Notes under the pieces: model-generated
What the model was told of the DNA's origin: nothing
What the model saw: the letters and a program-made list of their open reading frames with translations, nothing else
The model's database searches: none
Position numbers and translations under genes: made by a program
DNA from: Campylobacteraceae bacterium
Lineage (GTDB): Bacteria > Campylobacterota > Campylobacteria > Campylobacterales > Arcobacteraceae
Assembly: GCA_013215945.1 (NCBI GenBank)
Contig: JABSOM010000003.1
Coordinates: 186,001 to 250,000, forward strand
Length of the DNA stretch: 64,000 nucleotides
Direction of reading: 5' to 3'
Part shown: positions 9,347 to 19,622 of the stretch, in pieces
How positions within the stretch are numbered: position 1 is the first letter of the stretch
How the letters are laid out: every line of letters starts with the position of its first letter

Positions 9347-10174
9347 ATGGCAATTAAAAAATTTAGACCAATAACACCTTCAAGAAGATTTATGACTGTA
9401 ATGGATACTTCTGATATTACTTCTAAACCAACGGTTAGATCTTTACTTAAAAGAGTAAAAGCTCATGCTGGTAGAAATAGTAACGGTAGAATCACTTCTA
9501 GACATAAACAAGCAGGTGCTAAAAAACTATACAGAATTATTGATTTCAAAAGATCTAAGTTTGGTGTAGAGGGAACTGTTTCAACTATTGAATATGACCC
9601 ATACAGAAACTGTAGAATTTGTTTAATTACTTATGCTGATGGAGATAAGAGATACATCTTACAACCTTCAGGTTTATCTGTTGGAACTAAAATCATGGCT
9701 CAAGAGTCTGGTTTAGATATTCTTCCTGGTAATGCAATGAGATTAACTAGTATCCCTGTTGGTACTATGGTTCATAATATTGAAATGAAACCTGGTAAAG
9801 GTGGGCAAATTGCTCGTTCTGCTGGTGGATATGCTCAAATTATGGGTAGAGAAGACAAGTATGTTATCTTAAGATTACCTTCTGGTGAGATGAGAAAAAT
9901 TCTTGGTGTTTGTATTGCTACTATTGGTATTGTTGGAAATGAAGATTATTCTAACATGGTAATTGGTAAAGCTGGACGTTCTCGACACTTAGGAAAAAGA
10001 CCTCAAACAAGAGGATCTGCGATGAACCCGATTGATCACCCTCATGGTGGTGGTGAAGGTAAGACAAACTCTGGACGACATCCTGTTACTCCATGGGGTA
10101 TGCCAACTAAAGGTTATAAAACTAGAAAGAAAAAAGCTAGTGATAAACTAATCATTTCAAGAAAGAAGAAGTAA
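9347..10174 (+). CDS. rplB: 50S ribosomal protein L2
   Basis: 275 residues, full length. '[26 protein letters not shown]' region carries the conserved His of L2 close to the peptidyl-transferase centre. The basic C-terminus '[17 protein letters not shown]' is typical. Spaced 10 nt from rplW. Confidence 0.98.
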   Translation: MAIKKFRPITPSRRFMTVMDTSDITSKPTVRSLLKRVKAHAGRNSNGRITSRHKQAGAKKLYRIIDFKRSKFGVEGTVSTIEYDPYRNCRICLITYADGDKRYILQPSGLSVGTKIMAQESGLDILPGNAMRLTSIPVGTMVHNIEMKPGKGGQIARSAGGYAQIMGREDKYVILRLPSGEMRKILGVCIATIGIVGNEDYSNMVIGKAGRSRHLGKRPQTRGSAMNPIDHPHGGGEGKTNSGRHPVTPWGMPTKGYKTRKKKASDKLIISRKKK

Positions 10175-10177
10175 ACT

Positions 10178-10456
10178 ATGGCTAGATCAATAAAAAAAGG
10201 TCCATTTGTAGACGCTCACCTAATCAAAAAAGTTATGAAAGCTATTGAATCAGGTGATAAGAAACCAATTAAAACTTGGTCAAGAAGATCTATGGTATTA
10301 CCAGACATGATCGGACTAACTTTTACAGTTCACAATGGAAGAAATTTCGTACCTGTTAACGTGACAGAAAATCATGTTGGATATAAATTAGGTGAATTTG
10401 CACCAACTAGAACATTTAAGGGCCATAAAGGTTCTGTTCAGAAGAAGGTAGGTTAA
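10178..10456 (+). CDS. rpsS: 30S ribosomal protein S19
   Basis: 92 residues. '[19 protein letters not shown]' and '[23 protein letters not shown]' are diagnostic of S19. Three bases after rplB. Confidence 0.98.
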   Translation: MARSIKKGPFVDAHLIKKVMKAIESGDKKPIKTWSRRSMVLPDMIGLTFTVHNGRNFVPVNVTENHVGYKLGEFAPTRTFKGHKGSVQKKVG

Positions 10457-10457
10457 T

Positions 10458-10862
10458 ATGAGTATATTACAACACAAAAAAGCAAAAAAATTAACTAAAA
10501 CTGAAAGAAAAGCTGCTGGTATCAATAAAAGCCACACAGCTACGTTAAAGTTTATCAGAATTGCACCTCTTAAAGCTAGATTAATAGCAAGAGAAGTTCA
10601 AGGTATGAATTGTGAATTTGCAATTGCATCATTACAATTTACTCCTAATAAAGCTGCTGGAATCATTTCTAAAGTTATCGCATCTGCTGTTGCAAATGCT
10701 GGTTTAGAACCTGAAGACGCAATTGTAGTTTCTGCTAGAGTTGATAGAGCTCCTGTTCTTAAGAGATTTACTCCAAGAGCTAGAGGTAGTGCTTCTCCAA
10801 AGCATAAACCAACTGCGCATATCTTTATTGAAGTTGCTGCAGCACCAAAAGGAGACAAGTAA
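10458..10862 (+). CDS. rplV: 50S ribosomal protein L22 with an N-terminal extension
   Basis: 134 residues. The L22 core starts at about residue 28 ('[20 protein letters not shown]') and ends in '[20 protein letters not shown]', the tunnel hairpin and C-terminus. About 23 extra basic residues precede the core compared with the E. coli protein; a lengthened L22 start is familiar in Campylobacterota. The ATG follows a good RBS and overlaps rpsC by one base at its end. Confidence 0.96.
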   Translation: MSILQHKKAKKLTKTERKAAGINKSHTATLKFIRIAPLKARLIAREVQGMNCEFAIASLQFTPNKAAGIISKVIASAVANAGLEPEDAIVVSARVDRAPVLKRFTPRARGSASPKHKPTAHIFIEVAAAPKGDK

Positions 10863-11563
10863 TGGGTCAAAAAGTTAATCCAATAGGTTTAAGACTTGGT
10901 ATTAATAGAAACTGGGATTCTAGATGGTTTCCTTCATTCAAAAAAATGCCTGCTAATGTTTCTGAAGATGACAAAATTAGAAAATTCATTAAAAAAGAAT
11001 TATACTATGCTGGAATCGCTCAAACAATAATTGAGAGAACTGCTAAAAAAGTTAGAGTTACAATCGTTGCTGCTAGACCTGGTATTGTTATTGGGAAAAA
11101 AGGTGCGGATGTTGAAAAACTTAAAGCTAAATTAGCTTCACTTACTGGTAAAGAAATTGCTGTAAATATTAAAGAAGAAAGAAAACCTCAATTATCTGGT
11201 CAACTTTCTGCTGAAAATGTTGCACAACAATTAGAAAGACGAGTTGCATTTAGAAGAGCTATGAAAAGAGTTATGCAAAATGCAATCAAATCTGGAGCTA
11301 AGGGTATTAAAGTACAAGTAGCTGGTAGACTTGGTGGAGCTGAAATGGCTAGAACTGAATGGTATTTAGAGGGAAGAGTTCCTTTACATACTTTAAGAGC
11401 TAGAATTGATTATGGTTTTGCTGAAGGTCACACTACTTATGGTTGTGTTGGTATTAAAGTTTGGATTTTCAAAGGTGAGGTTCTTGCAAAAGGCGTTCCT
11501 GTTGAAAAAGCTGAAGATACTTCTAAACCAAAAAGAAGACCACAGAAGAGAAGAGGTAACTAA
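10862..11563 (+). CDS. rpsC: 30S ribosomal protein S3
   Basis: 233 residues. '[13 protein letters not shown]' start, KH domain '[19 protein letters not shown]', and C-terminal '[21 protein letters not shown]'. Part of the mRNA entry site and helicase. Starts on the last base of rplV (TAATG). Confidence 0.98.
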   Translation: MGQKVNPIGLRLGINRNWDSRWFPSFKKMPANVSEDDKIRKFIKKELYYAGIAQTIIERTAKKVRVTIVAARPGIVIGKKGADVEKLKAKLASLTGKEIAVNIKEERKPQLSGQLSAENVAQQLERRVAFRRAMKRVMQNAIKSGAKGIKVQVAGRLGGAEMARTEWYLEGRVPLHTLRARIDYGFAEGHTTYGCVGIKVWIFKGEVLAKGVPVEKAEDTSKPKRRPQKRRGN

Positions 11564-11565
11564 TT

Positions 11566-11991
11566 ATGTTAATGCCTAAAAGAACTAAATTTAGAAAAAT
11601 GATGAAGGGACGAAATCGTGGTAAAGCGACAAGAGGTTTCTCTTTAGCATACGGTGATATCGGACTTAAAGCTACTGAACATGGTAGAATTGATTCTAGA
11701 CAAATTGAAGCTGCTAGGGTTTCTATGACTAGAAAAGTAAAAAGACAAGCTAAAGTTTGGATTATGGTATTCCCTGACAAACCTTTAACTGCTAAACCCT
11801 TAGAAACACGAATGGGTAAAGGTAAAGGTGCTGTTGATAAATGGGTTATGAATATCAAGCCTGGTCGAATTCTTTTTGAGATGGCTGGTGTAAGTGATGA
11901 GTTAGCAAGAGAAGCTTTAACTTTAGCTAGACACAAGTTACCATTCAAAAGTAAAATAATTACAAGAGATAGTGAAAATGATTTATTCTGA
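11566..11991 (+). CDS. rplP: 50S ribosomal protein L16
   Basis: 141 residues. '[19 protein letters not shown]' start corresponds to the E. coli start, so the first ATG is kept over the one at codon 3. '[26 protein letters not shown]' is the L16 core that positions tRNA in the A site. Overlaps rpmC. Confidence 0.97.
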   Translation: MLMPKRTKFRKMMKGRNRGKATRGFSLAYGDIGLKATEHGRIDSRQIEAARVSMTRKVKRQAKVWIMVFPDKPLTAKPLETRMGKGKGAVDKWVMNIKPGRILFEMAGVSDELAREALTLARHKLPFKSKIITRDSENDLF

Positions 11992-12169
11992 TTTAAAAGA
12001 AAAAAGTTTAGAAGAACTAAACGGGTTATTAAAAGAAAATAAGGTGCTTCTTTTTGAATTAAAAGCTAAGCTAAAAACTATGCAGTTAACGAATACTTCT
12101 GAATTAAAAGTAGCTAAAAAAGATTTAGCTAGAATTCAAACAGCAATCACTGCAGTAAAAGCTAACTAA
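11978..12169 (+). CDS. rpmC: 50S ribosomal protein L29
   Basis: 63 residues, a two-helix bundle. '[24 protein letters not shown]' and '[19 protein letters not shown]' are typical L29. I chose the ATG at 11978; a GTG two codons earlier is also in frame. It starts inside rplP (14-nt overlap), so it is translationally coupled. Confidence 0.94.
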   Translation: MIYSDLKEKSLEELNGLLKENKVLLFELKAKLKTMQLTNTSELKVAKKDLARIQTAITAVKAN

Positions 12170-12180
12170 GGATCTATGAT

Positions 12181-12432
12181 ATGGCAATTAAAAAAGAGAT
12201 TCAAGGTATAGTGGTAAAAATTTCTGGAGACAAAACTGCATCTGTATTAGTTACTAGATCTGTTATGCATCCTAAATATCACAAAACTGTGAAAAGATTT
12301 AAGAAATATTTAATTCATGATGAAAAAAATGAATTAGCTTTAGGTGATTCTGTTACTGCATTAGAATGTAGACCATTATCTAAAAGTAAATCTTATAGAT
12401 TAAATACTATCCTTAAAAGAGGAGTTAAGTAA
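12181..12432 (+). CDS. rpsQ: 30S ribosomal protein S17
   Basis: 83 residues. '[22 protein letters not shown]' and '[19 protein letters not shown]' match S17, an early 16S-binding protein. Its stop shares one base with the rplN start. Confidence 0.97.
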   Translation: MAIKKEIQGIVVKISGDKTASVLVTRSVMHPKYHKTVKRFKKYLIHDEKNELALGDSVTALECRPLSKSKSYRLNTILKRGVK

Positions 12433-12800
12433 TGATTCAAAGTTTTACAAGACTAAACGTAGCTGACAACTCTGGTGCAAAAGAAATTATGTGTATCAAA
12501 GTTCTTGGTGGATCTAAAAGAAGATATGCTTCTGTTGGTGATGTTATTGTTGCATCAGTTAAAAAAGCTATCCCTAATGGAAAAGTAAAAAAAGGTCAAG
12601 TTGTTAAAGCTGTAGTTGTTAGAACTCATAAAGAGATTCAAAGAGAAAATGGTTCTTTAATCAGATTCGATGACAACGCTGGTGTTATTCTTGATGCAAA
12701 AAGAGAACCAATTGGAACAAGAATTTTTGGACCAGTTGCTAGAGAAGTTAGATACAAAAACTTCATGAAGATTGTTTCACTTGCTCCGGAGGTACTATAG
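12432..12800 (+). CDS. rplN: 50S ribosomal protein L14
   Basis: 122 residues. '[22 protein letters not shown]' and '[24 protein letters not shown]' are diagnostic L14 ends. First gene of the classic spc segment, here continuous with the S10 segment. Confidence 0.98.
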   Translation: MIQSFTRLNVADNSGAKEIMCIKVLGGSKRRYASVGDVIVASVKKAIPNGKVKKGQVVKAVVVRTHKEIQRENGSLIRFDDNAGVILDAKREPIGTRIFGPVAREVRYKNFMKIVSLAPEVL

Positions 12801-12801
12801 T

Positions 12802-13041
12802 ATGGCGAATAAATTAAAAATCAAAAAAGGTGATATTGTAAAAATTATCGCTGGTGATGATAAAGGTAAAACAGGAGAAGTTTTAGTTTCTATGCCTGCA
12901 TCTAGACAAGTAATTGTTAAAGATTGTAAAGTAGCTAAAAAAACTGTTAAACCTGATCAAGACAAAAACCCTAACGGTGGATTTGTTAACAAAGAGATGC
13001 CTATTGATATCTCTAATGTTGTAAAAGTAGAGGGTGAATAA
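12802..13041 (+). CDS. rplX: 50S ribosomal protein L24
   Basis: 79 residues from the ATG at 12802, which has a strong GGAGG (12788-12792) that lies in the end of rplN. A longer in-frame reading from 12772 lacks family support. '[25 protein letters not shown]' is the KOW motif of L24. Shorter than the E. coli protein, as usual in this phylum. Confidence 0.96.
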   Translation: MANKLKIKKGDIVKIIAGDDKGKTGEVLVSMPASRQVIVKDCKVAKKTVKPDQDKNPNGGFVNKEMPIDISNVVKVEGE

Positions 13042-13042
13042 G

Positions 13043-13591
13043 ATGGCATCTAGATTATTAGAAAGATATAAATCAGAGATAAAAGCTGTTTTAGAAACTG
13101 AATTTCCTAAGAATAAAACGTTAACTGCGAAAGTAGAAAAAGTTGTAATTTCTGTGGGTGCTGGTGAAGCAATGAAAGATTCTAAATTAATGCAAAATAT
13201 TCAAGATACTATCTCTTTAATTGCTGGTCAAAAAGCAGTTAAAGTTATTGCTAAAAAATCAGTTGCTGGTTTTAAAGTAAGAGAAGGTTATCCTGTAGGA
13301 ATTAAAGTTACTTTAAGAGGCGAACAAATGTACGCATTCTTAGACAAACTTTGTTCTGTTGCATTACCAAGAGTTAAGGATTTTAGAGGTCTTAATAGAA
13401 ATGGTTTTGATGGTTATGGTAACTTCAACTTTGGATTAGAAGAACAATTAATGTTCCCAGAAGTTGTTTATGATGATATTATTAAAACACATGGTATGAA
13501 TATTGCTATTGCAACTTCTGCTGATAACGATGCGGAAGCATTCAGATTATTAGAATTAGTTGGTGTACCATTTAGTAAAGGAAGAGCGTAG
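13043..13591 (+). CDS. rplE: 50S ribosomal protein L5
   Basis: 182 residues from the ATG at 13043. '[19 protein letters not shown]', '[23 protein letters not shown]' and '[15 protein letters not shown]' are L5 blocks. It contacts 5S rRNA and P-site tRNA. One base after rplX. Confidence 0.97.
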   Translation: MASRLLERYKSEIKAVLETEFPKNKTLTAKVEKVVISVGAGEAMKDSKLMQNIQDTISLIAGQKAVKVIAKKSVAGFKVREGYPVGIKVTLRGEQMYAFLDKLCSVALPRVKDFRGLNRNGFDGYGNFNFGLEEQLMFPEVVYDDIIKTHGMNIAIATSADNDAEAFRLLELVGVPFSKGRA

Positions 13592-13592
13592 T

Positions 13593-13778
13593 ATGGCAAA
13601 AAAATCTATGATCGCTAAACAACAGAGAACTCCTAAGTTCGCTGTTAGAGCATACACAAGATGTTCAGTTTGTGGTAGACCACATTCAGTATACAGAGAT
13701 TTCGGTCTTTGCAGAATTTGTTTAAGAAAAATGGCTAACGAGGGTTTATTACCTGGTGTTAGAAAAGCTAGTTGGTAA
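13593..13778 (+). CDS. rpsN: 30S ribosomal protein S14, zinc-ribbon (type Z) form
   Basis: 61 residues from the ATG at 13593, preceded by AAAGGAAG. The short form with four zinc cysteines is clear: 'CSVCG' and 'CRICL', separated by '[11 protein letters not shown]'. A zinc-free long paralogue, if any, is not in this window. The longer in-frame reading from 13560 only overlaps rplE and has no support. Confidence 0.97.
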   Translation: MAKKSMIAKQQRTPKFAVRAYTRCSVCGRPHSVYRDFGLCRICLRKMANEGLLPGVRKASW

Positions 13779-13790
13779 GGAAATAAAGCT

Positions 13791-14189
13791 ATGATGAATG
13801 ATATGATCGCAGATGCTTTAACTAGACTAAGAAATGCAGCATTGAGAAAGTTAGAAGTAACAACTCTTTTGCATTCTGGTACAGTTGTAGGCGTTTTAAC
13901 AGTGTTAGAAAGTAAAGAGTATATAACTTCTTTTAAAGTTATTGATGGTGAAAACAACAAAAAAACAATTAAAGTAACTCTTAAGTACGATGATAATGAG
14001 AAATCAGTTATCAACGAAATCAAAAGAGTTTCTAAACCTGGAAGAAGAGTTTATAAGTCATCTTCTGAGTTAAAACATTTTAAAAACGGATACGGTACAA
14101 TCATTGTTTCTACAAACAAGGGTGTTATTGCTAACGACGAAGCTTTTGCTTCTAAAGTTGGTGGTGAAGTACTGTGTACAGTTTGGTAG
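13791..14189 (+). CDS. rpsH: 30S ribosomal protein S8
   Basis: 132 residues. '[18 protein letters not shown]' start and '[31 protein letters not shown]' C-terminal core are S8. In E. coli S8 represses spc translation; this cannot be judged here. Two ATG codons in tandem (13791, 13794) make the exact start uncertain by one residue. Confidence 0.97.
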   Translation: MMNDMIADALTRLRNAALRKLEVTTLLHSGTVVGVLTVLESKEYITSFKVIDGENNKKTIKVTLKYDDNEKSVINEIKRVSKPGRRVYKSSSELKHFKNGYGTIIVSTNKGVIANDEAFASKVGGEVLCTVW

Positions 14190-14198
14190 GGGTAGAAT

Positions 14199-14732
14199 AT
14201 GTCAAGAATTGGTAAAAAAACTATCGCTATTCCTGCAGGAATTGAAGTTTCTGTAGAGGGTTCTATTATTTCTGTAAAAAAAGGAAATAAAGTATCAACA
14301 GTAGAAACTCATAACAGAGTTACTGTAGTTATTGAAAATAATGAAGTGAACTTAGGAAAAGTTGGAGAAGAAAAAGAATCTTCTGCTTTCTGGGGAACAT
14401 ACAGAGCATTATTAAACAACGCAATCACTGGATTAGACAAAGGTTTTCAAAAATCTTTAGAAATCAACGGTGTTGGGTACAGAGCTGCTGTTAAAGGTAA
14501 AGTATTAGAATTACAATTAGGATATTCTCATCCTATTAATTATGATATTCCAGAGGGATTAGATATTTCTGTTGAGAAAAATTTAATCCATGTTAAGGGT
14601 GCTGACAAACAACTAGTTGGTCAAGCTGCTGCAATTATTAGAGGCTACCGAAAACCAGAACCGTATAAAGGTAAAGGTGTTAAGTATACTGACGAGGTTA
14701 TCGTTAGAAAAGCCGGAAAAACTGCGAAGTAA
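14199..14732 (+). CDS. rplF: 50S ribosomal protein L6
   Basis: 177 residues. '[15 protein letters not shown]' start and '[25 protein letters not shown]' end are typical of L6, near the factor-binding site. Confidence 0.98.
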   Translation: MSRIGKKTIAIPAGIEVSVEGSIISVKKGNKVSTVETHNRVTVVIENNEVNLGKVGEEKESSAFWGTYRALLNNAITGLDKGFQKSLEINGVGYRAAVKGKVLELQLGYSHPINYDIPEGLDISVEKNLIHVKGADKQLVGQAAAIIRGYRKPEPYKGKGVKYTDEVIVRKAGKTAK

Positions 14733-14741
14733 GGGTAAATA

Positions 14742-15101
14742 ATGAGTAGAGCAAAAGACATAGCAAAAAAGAATTCGTTAAGATTAAGAAGAAAAAGAAG
14801 AGTTAGAGGTAATATCTCTGGTTCAGCTGTACTTCCTAGACTTACAATTTTTAAATCGAATAAATATTTAAGTGCACAAGCTGTTGATGATGTTAATGGA
14901 GTTACTTTAGCTTCAATTCATTCAAAAACGTTAAACTTAAGTGTTAATAAAGAAAATGCAGTTAAAGTTGGAGCAGAATTTGCTAAAACATTAAAAGCTG
15001 CTAAGATTGATACAGTTGTATTTGATAGAAACGGTTACCTTTATCACGGTGTAGTAGCAGCTTTTGCTGACGCACTAAGAGATAATGGTATCAAAATTTA
15101 A
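14742..15101 (+). CDS. rplR: 50S ribosomal protein L18
   Basis: 119 residues. Basic N-terminus 'LRLRRKRRVRGNISG' followed by 'PRLTIFKSNKYLSAQ' and 'FDRNGYLYHGVVAAFADALRDNGI', the L18 5S-rRNA-binding protein. Confidence 0.97.
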   Translation: MSRAKDIAKKNSLRLRRKRRVRGNISGSAVLPRLTIFKSNKYLSAQAVDDVNGVTLASIHSKTLNLSVNKENAVKVGAEFAKTLKAAKIDTVVFDRNGYLYHGVVAAFADALRDNGIKI

Positions 15102-15110
15102 GGGTTGATG

Positions 15111-15551
15111 ATGGCAATTAATAAAGATGATTTCGAAGAAGCAATTGTTAATATTGGTAGAGTTACAAAAGTTGTAAAGGGTGGTAGACGTTTTAGATTT
15201 ACTGCTTTAGTTGTTGTTGGTGACAAAAAAGGTACTATTGGTTTTGGAACTGGTAAAGCGAAAGAAGTTCCTGATGCTATTAAAAAAGCATTAGATGACG
15301 CTTTCAAAAGCCTTGTTAAAATATCTTTAAAAGGTACAACTATTGCACACGATATTGAGCATAAATACAATGCTTCAAGAATTTTATTAAAACCTGCATC
15401 TGCGGGAACTGGACTAATAGCAGGTGGTGCTACTAGACCTGTTCTTGAGCTTGCTGGAATTAAAGATATTATCGCAAAATCTTTAGGTTCAAATAATCCT
15501 AACAACCTTGTACAAGCTACTGTTGAAGCATTAGCAAGAATCAAAGGATAG
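15111..15551 (+). CDS. rpsE: 30S ribosomal protein S5
   Basis: 146 residues. '[33 protein letters not shown]' is the S5 double-strand RNA-binding region important for decoding accuracy. Start codons TTG (15105), ATG (15108) and ATG (15111) stand in tandem; AGGG at 15101-15104 best fits the last one. Confidence 0.97.
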   Translation: MAINKDDFEEAIVNIGRVTKVVKGGRRFRFTALVVVGDKKGTIGFGTGKAKEVPDAIKKALDDAFKSLVKISLKGTTIAHDIEHKYNASRILLKPASAGTGLIAGGATRPVLELAGIKDIIAKSLGSNNPNNLVQATVEALARIKG

Positions 15552-15554
15552 ATG

Positions 15555-15953
15555 ATGGCATTAAATAATTTACAACCAGCTGCTGGTAGTACTAAAAATA
15601 CTAAACGAGTAGGTAGAGGTCAAGGTTCGGGAACGGGTAAGACAGCTGCAAGAGGAAATAAAGGTCAAAAAGCTAGATCTGGATATTCAATTAAGAGACA
15701 TTTTGAAGGTGGTCAAATGCCTCTTCAAAAAAGACTTCCTAAAGTTGGATTCTTTTCTAGAGTAAGTAAACCTTATTCAATCAACGTTGAAAAAGTAACT
15801 CAAGTTGCAAACTTGAGTGAAATTACAATGGAAACAATTAAAGCTGTGTACAAGTTGTCTAAATCTGTAACAAAAGTTAAATTGGTTGGAGCATCTGCAA
15901 AAGATTTAGCTTCAAAAATTAAAGACGATAACGTTACAACAACTGGTAAATAG
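15555..15953 (+). CDS. rplO: 50S ribosomal protein L15
   Basis: 132 residues. Gly-rich start '[30 protein letters not shown]' region and '[17 protein letters not shown]' are L15. Tandem ATG codons at 15552 and 15555; GGA at 15546-15548 better suits the second. Directly precedes secY, as in most bacteria. Confidence 0.97.
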   Translation: MALNNLQPAAGSTKNTKRVGRGQGSGTGKTAARGNKGQKARSGYSIKRHFEGGQMPLQKRLPKVGFFSRVSKPYSINVEKVTQVANLSEITMETIKAVYKLSKSVTKVKLVGASAKDLASKIKDDNVTTTGK

Positions 15954-15955
15954 TT

Positions 15956-17218
15956 ATGAATAAAGATCTAATAAATAAGATTCTTATTACATTAGGTTTC
16001 ATTCTTCTCTACAGGTTACTGGCATATGTGCCAGTTCCTGGAGTTAATATTGACGTAGTAAAAGAGTTTTTTGATGCAAATTCAAACAACGCTTTAGGAT
16101 TAGTTAATATGTTCAGTGGTAATGCAGTAGAGAGATTAAGTATTATTTCACTTGGTATTATGCCTTATATTACAGCCTCAATTATTATGGAACTTTTAAG
16201 TGCTACCTTTCCTGCTTTAGGAAAAATGAAAAAAGAACGTGATGGTATGCAAAAATATATGCAAATCATTCGATATACAACTATTGTAATTACGTTAATT
16301 CAATCTATTGGTGTATCAATGGGTTTAAATTCATTAACAGGTTCAGCAGGTCAAAGTGCAATCTCAATTGATATGGATACTTTTATTGCAGTTTCTGCAA
16401 TTTCAATGTTAACTGGAACTATGCTTCTTATGTGGATTGGTGAACAAATCACACAAAAAGGTATTGGTAATGGTATTTCATTAATCATCTTCGCAGGTAT
16501 TGTTTCTGCAATTCCTTCTGCTATTGGTGGTACAATTGATTTAGTAAATAATGGTCAAATGAACTTTTTAACAGTTCTTGCAATTGTTGTTATAATTTTA
16601 GCTACTGTTGGAGTTATTATTTATGTTGAACTAGGTGAAAGAAGAGTACCTGTTTCTTATTCTAGAAAAGTTATGATGGCAAGTCAAAACAAGCGAATAA
16701 TGAACTATATTCCAATTAAAGTAAACTTAGCAGGTGTTATTCCCGCAATTTTTGCTTCAGCTATTTTAATGTTCCCTGCAACTATTTTGCAAGGAAGCCA
16801 AAATGAAACATTACTGATAATCGCTGATTATTTAAGTCCTGCTTCATATACTTTTAATTTATTTATGTTTTTGTTTGTTGTATTTTTTGCATTCTTTTAT
16901 GCATCAATTACTTTCAATGCAAAAGATATTGCTGACAATTTAAAAAAACAAGGTGGGTTTATCCCAGGCGTTCGTCCTGGAACATCAACTGCAGAATTTT
17001 TAAATGATGTAGCTGGAAGATTAACTGTTTGGGGAGCTGTGTATTTAGGATTAATTTCTACACTTCCTTGGTTGATTGTTAAAGCTATGGGAGTACCATT
17101 CTATTTTGGTGGTGTTGCCGTTCTTATTGTTGTACAAGTTGCAATTGATACAATGAGAAAAATCGAAGCTCAACAGTATTCAAATAAATATGAAACACTA
17201 AGTGCGGTTGGACTATAA
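15956..17218 (+). CDS. secY: Protein translocase channel subunit SecY
   Basis: 420 residues with about ten membrane helices. 'RLLAYVPVPGVN' near the N-terminus, 'SLGIMPYITASIIMELL' (plug/TM2), 'ELGERRVPVSYSRK' and 'QGGFIPGVRPGTSTAEFL' are SecY signatures. Forms the inner-membrane Sec channel with SecE and SecG, which are not in the window. Two bases after rplO. Confidence 0.98.
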   Translation: MNKDLINKILITLGFILLYRLLAYVPVPGVNIDVVKEFFDANSNNALGLVNMFSGNAVERLSIISLGIMPYITASIIMELLSATFPALGKMKKERDGMQKYMQIIRYTTIVITLIQSIGVSMGLNSLTGSAGQSAISIDMDTFIAVSAISMLTGTMLLMWIGEQITQKGIGNGISLIIFAGIVSAIPSAIGGTIDLVNNGQMNFLTVLAIVVIILATVGVIIYVELGERRVPVSYSRKVMMASQNKRIMNYIPIKVNLAGVIPAIFASAILMFPATILQGSQNETLLIIADYLSPASYTFNLFMFLFVVFFAFFYASITFNAKDIADNLKKQGGFIPGVRPGTSTAEFLNDVAGRLTVWGAVYLGLISTLPWLIVKAMGVPFYFGGVAVLIVVQVAIDTMRKIEAQQYSNKYETLSAVGL

Positions 17219-17221
17219 ATT

Positions 17222-17980
17222 ATGTCAATAATTTTAAGAAAACCACATGAAATTGAAAAACTACGCACAGCCTCTCGGGCTGTTGCGCAGACTCTAGAAT
17301 ATCTATCTTCAAATGTAAAAGCTGGTATGACCTTAAAAGAAATTGATGCTATGGGTGATAAATTCTTAGCTGATCGTGGGATTCGTCCTTCTTTTAAAGG
17401 TTTATACGGTTTTCCTGCTGCTGTTTGTACCTCACTTAATGAAGTTATAATACACGGTATTCCTAGTGATACTGTTGTTAAAGAAGGGGATATCCTTGGA
17501 CTTGACATTGGAACTGAAATTGATGGATGGTATGGAGATGCAGCTATTACTATGCCTATTGGAAAAATATCAAAAGAAGATGAAGCCTTGATTGCTTGTT
17601 CAAAAGATGCTTTGTATCACGCTATTGATATTATTCGAGATGGAATGAGATTTAAAGAGTTATCTAAAGCAATAGAAGATTTTATTGTAGGTAGAGGTTA
17701 TATTCCTTTAGTGCGTTTTTGCGGACATGGTATTGGAAAACAACCTCATACTGATCCAGAGATTCCTAATTATTTAGAATCAGGATCTGCAAAATCAGGA
17801 CCTAAAATAAAAAATGGTATGGTTTTTTGTTTAGAACCAATGATCTGTCAAAAAGAAAATGAACCTGTTATTTTAGATAATGACTGGGATGTTGTCTCAA
17901 GCGATGGTCTTAGAGGTTCACATTATGAACATACAGTTGCTGTTATTAACGGTAGAGCTGAAATCTTAAGTAAAGTCTAA
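17222..17980 (+). CDS. map: Methionine aminopeptidase, type I
   Basis: 252 residues. Metal ligands are visible in context: Asp in '[19 protein letters not shown]', His in '[17 protein letters not shown]', Glu in 'FCLEPMI' and 'HYEHTVAV'. Removes the initiator methionine from nascent proteins. Sits between secY and infA, with 3 nt from secY. Confidence 0.97.
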   Translation: MSIILRKPHEIEKLRTASRAVAQTLEYLSSNVKAGMTLKEIDAMGDKFLADRGIRPSFKGLYGFPAAVCTSLNEVIIHGIPSDTVVKEGDILGLDIGTEIDGWYGDAAITMPIGKISKEDEALIACSKDALYHAIDIIRDGMRFKELSKAIEDFIVGRGYIPLVRFCGHGIGKQPHTDPEIPNYLESGSAKSGPKIKNGMVFCLEPMICQKENEPVILDNDWDVVSSDGLRGSHYEHTVAVINGRAEILSKV

Positions 17981-17991
17981 AAGGAAAAAAT

Positions 17992-18210
17992 GTGTCAAAA
18001 GATGATGTTATAGTAATAGATGGTAAAGTAATTGAGGCCTTACCTAATGCAATGTTTAAAGTTGAATTAGATAATTCTCACGTAGTATTATGTCATATCT
18101 CAGGAAAAATGAGAATGCATTATATTAAAATTTTGCCAGCTGATAAAGTTAAAGTAGAAATTACACCTTATTCATTGGATAAGGGTAGAATTACTCACAG
18201 ATATAAATAA
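17992..18210 (+). CDS. infA: Translation initiation factor IF-1 (GTG start)
   Basis: 72 residues, OB fold: '[33 protein letters not shown]' region and '[12 protein letters not shown]' end. The start is GTG at 17992 with AAGGA at 17981-17985. An ATG at 17990 overlaps it in another frame and is not the start of a conserved product. Last gene of the operon; rpmJ, rpsM, rpsK, rpsD, rpoA and rplQ do not follow. Confidence 0.96.
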   Translation: MSKDDVIVIDGKVIEALPNAMFKVELDNSHVVLCHISGKMRMHYIKILPADKVKVEITPYSLDKGRITHRYK

Positions 18211-18238
18211 ATAAAAGGAAGGAAACTTCCTTTTATTT
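18209..18238 (+). terminator. Intrinsic terminator of the S10-spc operon
   Basis: A 13-bp perfect stem, AAATAAAAGGAAG-type arms (left 18209-18221, right 18226-18238) with a GAAA tetraloop; the T-rich tract is part of the right arm. It begins within the infA stop codon. Marks a clear end of the operon. Confidence 0.85.
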
Positions 18239-18270
18239 CTCTAAAAATCATTAGAAAAAATCTTTTATGA

Positions 18271-18276
18271 TATAAT
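18271..18276 (+). promoter_or_regulatory. -10 box for the diguanylate cyclase gene
   Basis: TATAAT 36 nt before the ATG at 18312, after the operon terminator. No good -35 box is seen, as is usual in this phylum. Confidence 0.5.
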
Positions 18277-18311
18277 ACAAACAAATTATTATTATTAAAT
18301 GAAAGACTAAA

Positions 18312-19565
18312 ATGAATGATATTGTACCTATTATCAAAAATACCCTAGAAGTACTAAAAAGCAATAAAACACCAGTAACTCCAAAAGCTTATGAAAAAGA
18401 ATTTTTTGCACAAGCACATATTAATGGTGGAGCAGATGAGCTTACAACAATAAATACAATTTTAACATCTCTAAGTGCTGATGAAAAAAATATTGTACGA
18501 AAAGAAAAAATCACTACTTATTATGAATTAGTCGAATTATTATTAAAAAGGATATCTTCAAATGATATCTCAAGATTTTTAAAACATCTTAAACTTATTA
18601 TGAGTCCTTCTTTAGACAATTCTCTTCTTGATGAAATAGAAAGTATTGTAAATAAAATATCAAAAAACCCTAAAAAATTAACACAAAACGCTTCCATTAA
18701 TGAATTAAACATTTTAAGTAAAAAAAGAATTCGTTTGGATAAAAATATTTTAAGCACTAAAACACAAGATATTAAAAAGATATTGGCTTTAATTGGAGTA
18801 TATTTAAACAAATCATTAATTCAAAGTCGTGATACAAATGAAGAAATTTACCGTATTAAGAACGAATTAGTGAGTTTAGACTTGTCCTTCGAATCAAGTA
18901 GAGAATTGGTTTCAATTCATTCTAAGTTGGTTCAAACGGTTAGTAATTTAGAAAATTCACTTGCTAAAAATCAAATTGATTTAATTAAGGGTCAGGAAAA
19001 TCACAGTGTTTTAGAAGAAAAGATTAAAAAACTAGAAGATGATTTATCTACTTTAAACAAAGAAAGATTTACGGATTTTTTAACTGGCGTTTTAAACAGA
19101 CGTGCTTTTGAAAATGAAATTATAAAGATTGAAAATGAATACAATATTTTTGATTCTCAATATGCTATTGTATTCTATGATTTAGATCATTTTAAGAGTA
19201 TCAATGACAAATATGGACATGACTGTGGGGATACCATCTTAAAGAATTTTGCTTCTTTATTGAATAAACTTACACGGGTTGATGATGTTGTAACACGTTA
19301 TGGGGGAGAAGAATTTGTCGTTTTGGTGCATTATAAAAAAGAAGAAGAAATTATCAAGTATGTCAAAAGAGTTAAAAATATTATTTCTAATAATTCTTTT
19401 GTATATAAAGATGATTTGATTAAAGTAAAATTTTCAGCCGGAGTTACTTTTAGAAAAGACTATGAATCCTCAGAAGAAACTATAATGGCTGCGGATAAAT
19501 TTTTATACAAAGCAAAAGAATCAGGACGTGATAAAATCGTTATGTCTAGTGGAACTATTGACTAA
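18312..19565 (+). CDS. Diguanylate cyclase (GGDEF protein)
   Basis: 417 residues. The N-terminal 240 residues are helical with a coiled-coil ending about 200-245 and are not recognised; no membrane segment is seen. The GGDEF domain (about 250-415) has 'FYDLDHFKSINDKYGHDCGD' and an intact active site GGEEF at 331-335. The product-inhibition site RxxD (RVDD, 322-325) is five residues before it. So it should make cyclic di-GMP and be feedback controlled. It stands alone between two terminators. Confidence 0.9.
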   Translation: MNDIVPIIKNTLEVLKSNKTPVTPKAYEKEFFAQAHINGGADELTTINTILTSLSADEKNIVRKEKITTYYELVELLLKRISSNDISRFLKHLKLIMSPSLDNSLLDEIESIVNKISKNPKKLTQNASINELNILSKKRIRLDKNILSTKTQDIKKILALIGVYLNKSLIQSRDTNEEIYRIKNELVSLDLSFESSRELVSIHSKLVQTVSNLENSLAKNQIDLIKGQENHSVLEEKIKKLEDDLSTLNKERFTDFLTGVLNRRAFENEIIKIENEYNIFDSQYAIVFYDLDHFKSINDKYGHDCGDTILKNFASLLNKLTRVDDVVTRYGGEEFVVLVHYKKEEEIIKYVKRVKNIISNNSFVYKDDLIKVKFSAGVTFRKDYESSEETIMAADKFLYKAKESGRDKIVMSSGTID

Positions 19566-19567
19566 TT

Positions 19568-19610
19568 AAAAAAAGCCCTTTTTTCTATCCAAGATAAAAG
19601 GGCTTTTTTT
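19568..19610. terminator. Intrinsic terminator after the diguanylate cyclase
   Basis: AAAAAAAGCCCTTTT pairs with AAAAGGGCTTTTTTT (right arm ends 19610) over a 13-nt loop. T-runs on both strands, so it can work in both directions; only the plus-strand gene needs it. Confidence 0.8.
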
Positions 19611-19622
19611 GTACAATCACAC

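Noticed and set aside
11523-11948. Antisense readings in the ribosomal cluster (also 13556-14023, 15098-15544, 17170-17508)
   Set aside because: They mirror highly conserved ribosomal and map genes and have no RBS or family match.
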